Source: Alternaria dauci (Eukaryota; Ascomycota; Dothideomycetes; Pleosporales; Pleosporaceae). From it: a stretch of 64,000 nt of DNA. The position numbers and the translations under genes were made by a program. The stretch lies in contig NC_091274.1 of the NCBI RefSeq assembly GCF_042100115.1, forward strand, positions 1,054,001 to 1,118,000, written 5' to 3'. The first letter of the stretch is position 1. Each line of letters begins with the position of its first letter. Shown here one piece after another: positions 59,722 to 64,000 of this stretch. Below the pieces are notes generated by a model that was given only the letters and a program-made list of their open reading frames with translations, had not been told where the DNA came from and did no database searches.

Positions 59722-61661
59722 ATGGCGATACTCGATCGATTCCGTGGACATTCACATGCCTCACCTGCTTCCTCCACAATGATAGATCAGGATCCTGAGA
59801 AGAAACCGCAGATGTTGACAGGTGGTGTGAAGGAGATTTTCCGCATGCGTATTATTGCCATGGCGGTCATTGTGTCGATGGGTGGTGTACGTACTATACA
59901 AAACAATTCGAGTATCTTGGTTAACGACATGTAGTTCATCTTTGGTTATGACACTGGTCAAATCTCTGGATTCCTGGAAATGCCCGACTTTTTGAACCGA
60001 TTTGCCGATCAGACGGACCCCGAAACAGGCGGACCTGCCTTTAGCAACTGGAAGTCTGGATTGATCGTCGCCCTGCTTTCGATCGGTACCTTGATGGGTG
60101 CTTTGATCGCCGCCCCTATCGCCGACAAGTTCGGTCGCAAATACTCCATCTTCTTCTGGAACATAATTTTCTGCGTGGGGGTCATTGTCCAGATTACTAC
60201 AACGAATACATGGTACCAGATCTCCCTTGGCCGTTGGGTTGCTGGTCTCGGTGTAGGAGGACTGTCGGTCCTTACACCAATGTACCAGTCCGAGACTGCA
60301 CCACGCTATGTGCGAGGCGCGCTCGTATCGTGTTACCAGCTATTTATTACCCTGGGAATCTTCACCGCTTACTGTGAGCAACTCTATTCACGATCAATCT
60401 TTGAGACGTATACTAACCTTGCACTTTAGGCATCAATTTTGGTACCGAAAATGATGGCAGTTCGGCTTCATGGAAGATCCCAATGGGCGTTGGTTTCATC
60501 TGGTCAGCACTCATGATGGTCGGAATCCTCTTTATGCAGGAATCTCCACGATGGGAATACCGCAAGGGCAAAGTCGACGAAGCGACACACACTATTGCCC
60601 TTACGTACGGTGTTTCTCAGGACCACCCAGAGGTTCAGCGCGAGGTGCAGGAAATTCAAAAGAAATTAGAGGCGGAGCGAGCGGGAGGCGGCCACCACCC
60701 TTGGTATGAGATCTTCACAGGACCGCGCATGCTGTATCGTGTATTGCTTGGTGTTGGTCTTCAAGCCCTCCAGCAGCTTACAGGTGCCAACTAGTGAGTT
60801 GATTCTAAGCACCTCTGACGCGTCTCGTACTGACTTATTCGTAGTTACTTCTACTACGGAACCACGATCTTCCGGTCTGTTGGTATTTCAAACTCGTTCG
60901 TCACATCCATGATCCTGGGAGGTGTCAACTTTGGCATGACCTTCCCCGGTCTGTATATTGTTGAAAAGTTTGGACGGAGACCTGCATTGATCACTGGTGC
61001 TTTATGGATGTTCATGTGCTTCCTGGTCTTTGCTTCCCTGGGCCATTTCGCTCTGGAGAATGGCGATGGCACATCAAACCAGGGCGTTGGGTATGCTATG
61101 ATCACTTTTGCGTGTCTTTTCATCGCAGGCTATGCTATGACATGGGGACCGATTGTCTGGGCCGTAGTTGGAGAGATCTACCCCAGCCGATACCGTGCAA
61201 AGGCTATGGCTCTAGCCACAGCCAGCAATTGGACCTGGAACTTTCTCATATCGTTCTGTAAGTTTACATCACTTGACGATATCGATACGAAACCCCGCTA
61301 ACGCACGTTCTCAGTCACACCATACATCACAGCTGCCATTGACTATCAATATGGATATGTGTTCGCGGCTTGTTGTTTCCTCGGGGCTGTAGTAGTCTAC
61401 TTCTTCGTCTGCGAATCTCATGGCCGCACTCTCGAAGAGATCGATACCATGTACATCCTCCACGTTACACCATGGAAGAGTAAGCACTGGACTCCCACTC
61501 CTGGCGAGGAACTGCCCAACTTGGACAATACCTACTTGACGCCTGGAGGAAGAGGCATCAAGAAGGGCAACGAAGCAAGGGCCCCGGAACAGTTGCGACG
61601 GGAGAGTGTACCCGTCACTGATGCCGATATGCAGGCCAGTGGGGCGAGGCAACATGAGTAG
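59722..61661 (+). CDS. MFS sugar (hexose-type) transporter
   Basis: Five exons (59722-59886, 59935-60373, 60430-60793, 60845-61257, 61315-61661) encode 575 residues with the 12-helix sugar-porter plan. Motifs seen: FIFGYDTGQISGF in helix 1; DKFGRKYSIF in the loop between helices 2 and 3; RWVAGLGVGGLSVLTPMYQS; QESPRWEYRKG after helix 6; LQALQQLTGANYFFYYGTTI in helix 7; EKFGRRPALI; and CESHGRTLEEID after helix 12, a variant of the PETKG motif. The N-terminal and C-terminal tails are hydrophilic. QQLTGANYFFYYG is typical of fungal monosaccharide transporters, so glucose or a related hexose is likely, though substrate cannot be read from sequence alone. The promoter has a CreA-type site. Intron phases are all consistent. 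Confidence 0.94.
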
Positions 61662-62033
61662 GCGTCAGTTAGACTCCCTTTGTTTTCTGTCCTGTCAGCA
61701 AGCGTTATAGCGTAGCATAGGTATACAGCAAAATATTCTTTTTGTGAAAACTGTTGGCCCTTTGCCCATACACAGCATGAATATGACTTGGGTACGTTAA
61801 CTGGTCATGACCAATCCCCTGACGTGCGCATTAGCGGACATTTTCAGCAGAGTCGATTGTTCGCAGGTAACTGAATTCGTTGTAGCATGCAAGACAAGCA
61901 TACTCGCAATAAAAAAATAGCCGCTGAACAACAGACAAAAATAAAACTGATCACACCGCATGTCCCACAATGAGGGTACGACGGTACAAGTGCAAAAAAA
62001 TGTTCGAAGAATCCTGAGTGAACCCAGGCACGT
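61662..62033. other. Intergenic region between sugar transporter and tRNA
   Basis: This is 3' sequence of the transporter and, on the minus strand, the region downstream of the tRNA. T-run terminators for the minus-strand tRNA would read as A-runs on the plus strand. Two such runs are present, at 61913-61918 and 61994-62000. Confidence 0.5.
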
Positions 62034-62119
62034 TGTCCCCTTCGTGGATCGAACACGATACCTCCAGATTTAGTGACTGAGACTTCAGTCTGGCGCTCTC
62101 CCAATTGAGCTAAGGAGAC
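62034..62119 (-). tRNA. tRNA-Phe (anticodon GAA) with a 13-nt intron
   Basis: Read on the minus strand, a full cloverleaf forms. The acceptor stem GTCTCCT pairs with AGGGGAC (one G-T pair). The D arm is GCTC/GAGC, the anticodon stem CCAGA/TCTGG, and the T arm TCGTG-TTCGATC-CACGA, with discriminator A. The anticodon loop reads CTGAAG, then a 13-nt insert (TCTCAGTCACTAA), then A, placing the intron at the canonical position after base 37. The mature length is 73. B-box GTTCGATCC and A-box TTAGCTCAATTGGG are intact. Confidence 0.93.
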
Positions 62120-62467
62120 GGCTTTTGATGGAAAAATCATTCGTCACACAATTGTCATAGGCATTGTGTGTGAAAAGTCCAGGAGTTATGGCGCATGGCC
62201 ACTGATGAACCGAACTGATTCACAACTAGTGGCGCAGTGAGAAACACTCATGTGAGTGGGTCAGCTCATCCGGACCGAAGCGAGATGGAAAAATGTCAGG
62301 ACAGAGAGCACGACGACAGGCTTCGGCTTGGCGCGGATGCAACACTGTTATGGTGACATCATGGTTTGCGGTCTAATGTGTTTCAAAGTCGTCAGCTCCT
62401 TACCAGCAATATCCTCTACGCGTTTTCACGATCTCGTTTCGCGCAAGATCACTTGTTGCATACAACC
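62120..62467. other. Short intergenic region
   Basis: This is upstream sequence of the tRNA (-) and of the reductase gene (+). No other feature recognised. Confidence 0.45.
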
Positions 62468-63460
62468 ATGGCTATTGTGGAGAACTGGCTTCCACCGTCG
62501 CGTGAGAATTGGGAGCTGATTTGCTACATCTGGCAGTTCTTTCCCGTTGTAAGCATACGCCCGACATGCGAGGCGCTGTGGCGCAACTCCTGCACCCTTT
62601 TGATTCAGTAGTTACTAACATTTACAAAGATCACTGCGGCTCAATGGGTTCTGGACTGGTACCCACAGGGCAAGACGTCGGTTGAGTCGCGTTTCAACAT
62701 TGACGGCAAGATAGGATGGGCAACGATGGAATCGGCAGGCTTTATAACCCTGCTGTACATCATGTACTCACTCCCGAAGGAACTGGGTCTTGGAGAGCTA
62801 CCTTGGGGTAACTGGACTATGGCTGGCTGCTTTGTGAGTAAAAGTGAAGGATGGGCGAGACATGTGCTAATCCCATCCAAGGTCTTCCACTATCTCTACC
62901 GCGCCGTTGTATCTCCCCTCTTGCTCAATCCCAGCATGTCGCCAATACATCCTTTTGTTTGGATCATGGCATTTGGATTCCAAATGTTCAATGCAATCTC
63001 GATTGGCGGGTACCTCGCAGGTTATGGACCGACATCACAATACGAATGGGCAGCACGATCAGAGTACATGTTTCTAGGGCTCGTAATCTGGTGCTGGGGA
63101 CTGTTGGCGAATATGTTCCACGACGACGACCTGCGCGAGATCAGGAGAGCGGCCGATCGCAAACAGCGCAAGGCAGCGGCCGAACAGGGCAAGCCCGTGG
63201 AGAGCGTGGACAAGATCTACATGGTGCCGAAGAATGGCCTGTTCAAGTACTCGCTGCATGCGCACTACCTCTGCGAATGGATTGAGTGGGCAGGGTGGTG
63301 GATGATTGGGGGTTGGCAGTGTGTGCCTGCACGCACGTTTCTTGTCAATGAGGTGACGACCATGCTTCCGCGTGCGTTGCAGGGCAAGAGGTGGTACGAG
63401 AAGAAGTTTGGTAGGGATAAGCTGCAAGGGCGCAAGGCCATAATTCCGGGCATACTTTAG
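62468..63460 (+). CDS. Steroid 5-alpha-reductase family membrane protein
   Basis: Three exons (62468-62548, 62630-62833, 62882-63460) encode 287 residues. The start is MAIVENWLPPSRENWELICY. Hydrophobic segments are spread along the length (FITLLYIMYSLPKE, FHYLYRAVVSPLLL, IHPFVWIMAFGFQMFNAIS, YMFLGLVIWCWGLLANMFHD). The C-terminal region matches the 3-oxo-5-alpha-steroid 4-dehydrogenase fold: NMFHDDDLREIRRA, then VPKNGLFKYSLHAHYLCEWI and EWAGWWMIGGW. Removing the stop-free 48-nt second intron restores MAGCFVFHYLYRA. These NADPH-dependent enzymes reduce conjugated C=C bonds in steroids or polyprenols in the ER. The exact substrate in fungi is unclear. The tail ARTFLVNEVTTMLPRALQGK carries the family's usual C-terminal Arg/Lys cluster. 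Confidence 0.9.
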
Positions 63461-64000
63461 GGAGTAGTTTGCTTATTGGTACGCTAGTCATCAAGCTTCT
63501 AGCGCTCCGGTGTCGAGCAGTGGACGTTTGATGGGCGTGGCTTGTGTAAACTAGCGAAGAATGAAGTTGTGCTGAATTAGTGGTAAGGGGGAGTGCGTCG
63601 TGGTGGTACACTAAGCATGACATTGTGGAGTGTTGAAGATGGGTGGGGGCAGCCATGCAGCAGCGCGTGCCGAACACGACGATGAACTGCGACAGGGTGC
63701 TGATGTCTAATCAGTTCAGGGCTGGTTTGTTTTGCACGAGATGGACGGGGGCGTATTTGTTGGTCACTAGTGAGTGCGCGGGTGGAGCGACAAAAGCATG
63801 TGACGACGAGATACGAAAGGCAATCGATGTCAAGCGCGCATCTAGTCGTGTCTTTTACGACGTTTTGCCTGGTAAGACGGCGGCAGGTGCAGCAGTCGCG
63901 AAGCCACGGTGCGTTGTTCACACAGTAGAGCAGACGGAAGGTAACGTGCCGACGATACTCTGACCATCTATATTAAGAGTGGCACGCCACGGAGCCAATC
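63461..64000. other. Right end of the window, no clear gene
   Basis: Downstream sequence of the reductase gene. A 106-codon plus frame (63643-63963) and overlapping minus frames lack recognisable features and may belong to a gene lying beyond the edge. Confidence 0.4.

Noticed and set aside
61844..62140. Minus-strand frame containing SLAQLGER
   Set aside because: That peptide is the conceptual translation of the tRNA-Phe D-arm region; the locus is a tRNA gene.
63643..63963. Plus-strand frame of 106 codons at the right edge
   Set aside because: No domain or signal was recognised. It could be part of a gene beyond the window, but nothing here supports it.

Overview
This window is nuclear DNA of a filamentous ascomycete. 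Genes are short and dense, and most are split by 45-65 nt introns with GTRNGT donors, CTAAC/CTAAT-like branch sites and CAG/TAG acceptors. The gene set is that of Pezizomycotina: a NUC-2/PHO81 regulator, a HULA/RSP5 ligase, a CRM1 with Thr at the leptomycin site, and an AtaL-like SRPBCC protein. Protein wording suggests Dothideomycetes, probably Pleosporales; that placement is from general familiarity, not a search. No virus, plasmid, CRISPR array or intact transposon was seen.

Layout. 0-2.8 kb: gene-free, with a TA-rich block near the left edge. 2.8-7.8 kb: disordered protein (-) and the leucine-rich SOG2 RAM-pathway protein (+). 8.6-9.2 kb: orphan protein. 9.6-12.7 kb: divergent COX18 (-) and ALG11 (+) sharing 218 bp. 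13.1-16.9 kb: divergent disordered protein (-) and FOL3 dihydrofolate synthase (+). 17.6-18.4 kb: decaying membrane-protein pseudogene. 20.3-22.8 kb: CHY/RING zinc-finger ligase. 23.1-25.2 kb: ribosomal protein eL31 and an AtaL-like protein, with a 15-bp inverted repeat between them. 26.0-29.6 kb: exportin-1. 31.0-34.6 kb: PHO81/NUC-2. 35.1-37.1 kb: mitochondrial ABC1-type kinase-like protein. 38.2-41.1 kb: RSP5/HULA ubiquitin ligase. 41.7-42.2 kb: CFEM-like GPI protein (-). 43.7-45.0 kb: branched-chain aminotransferase (-). 46.0-47.2 kb: polytopic membrane protein (-). 47.6-50.3 kb: secreted/membrane kelch protein (-) with a 12-nt microexon. 52.5-57.1 kb: divergent zinc-knuckle/RS protein (-) and R3H-SUZ protein (+). 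58.3 kb: possible small gene. 59.7-61.7 kb: sugar transporter with a palindrome-rich upstream region. 62.0 kb: intron-containing tRNA-Phe (-). 62.5-63.5 kb: steroid 5-alpha-reductase family protein.

The genes are mostly independent housekeeping functions (N-glycosylation, folate, nuclear export, ubiquitination, translation, amino acids, phosphate and sugar uptake). I see no biosynthetic cluster and no clear new multi-gene system. The most unusual signals are gene-structural: a start codon split by an intron in PHO81, a 12-nt exon in the kelch gene, three stop-free introns of length 3n, a multiply disrupted pseudogene, and palindromes upstream of the AtaL-like and sugar-transporter genes. Exon models were built by hand from splice signals; every join keeps the reading frame.
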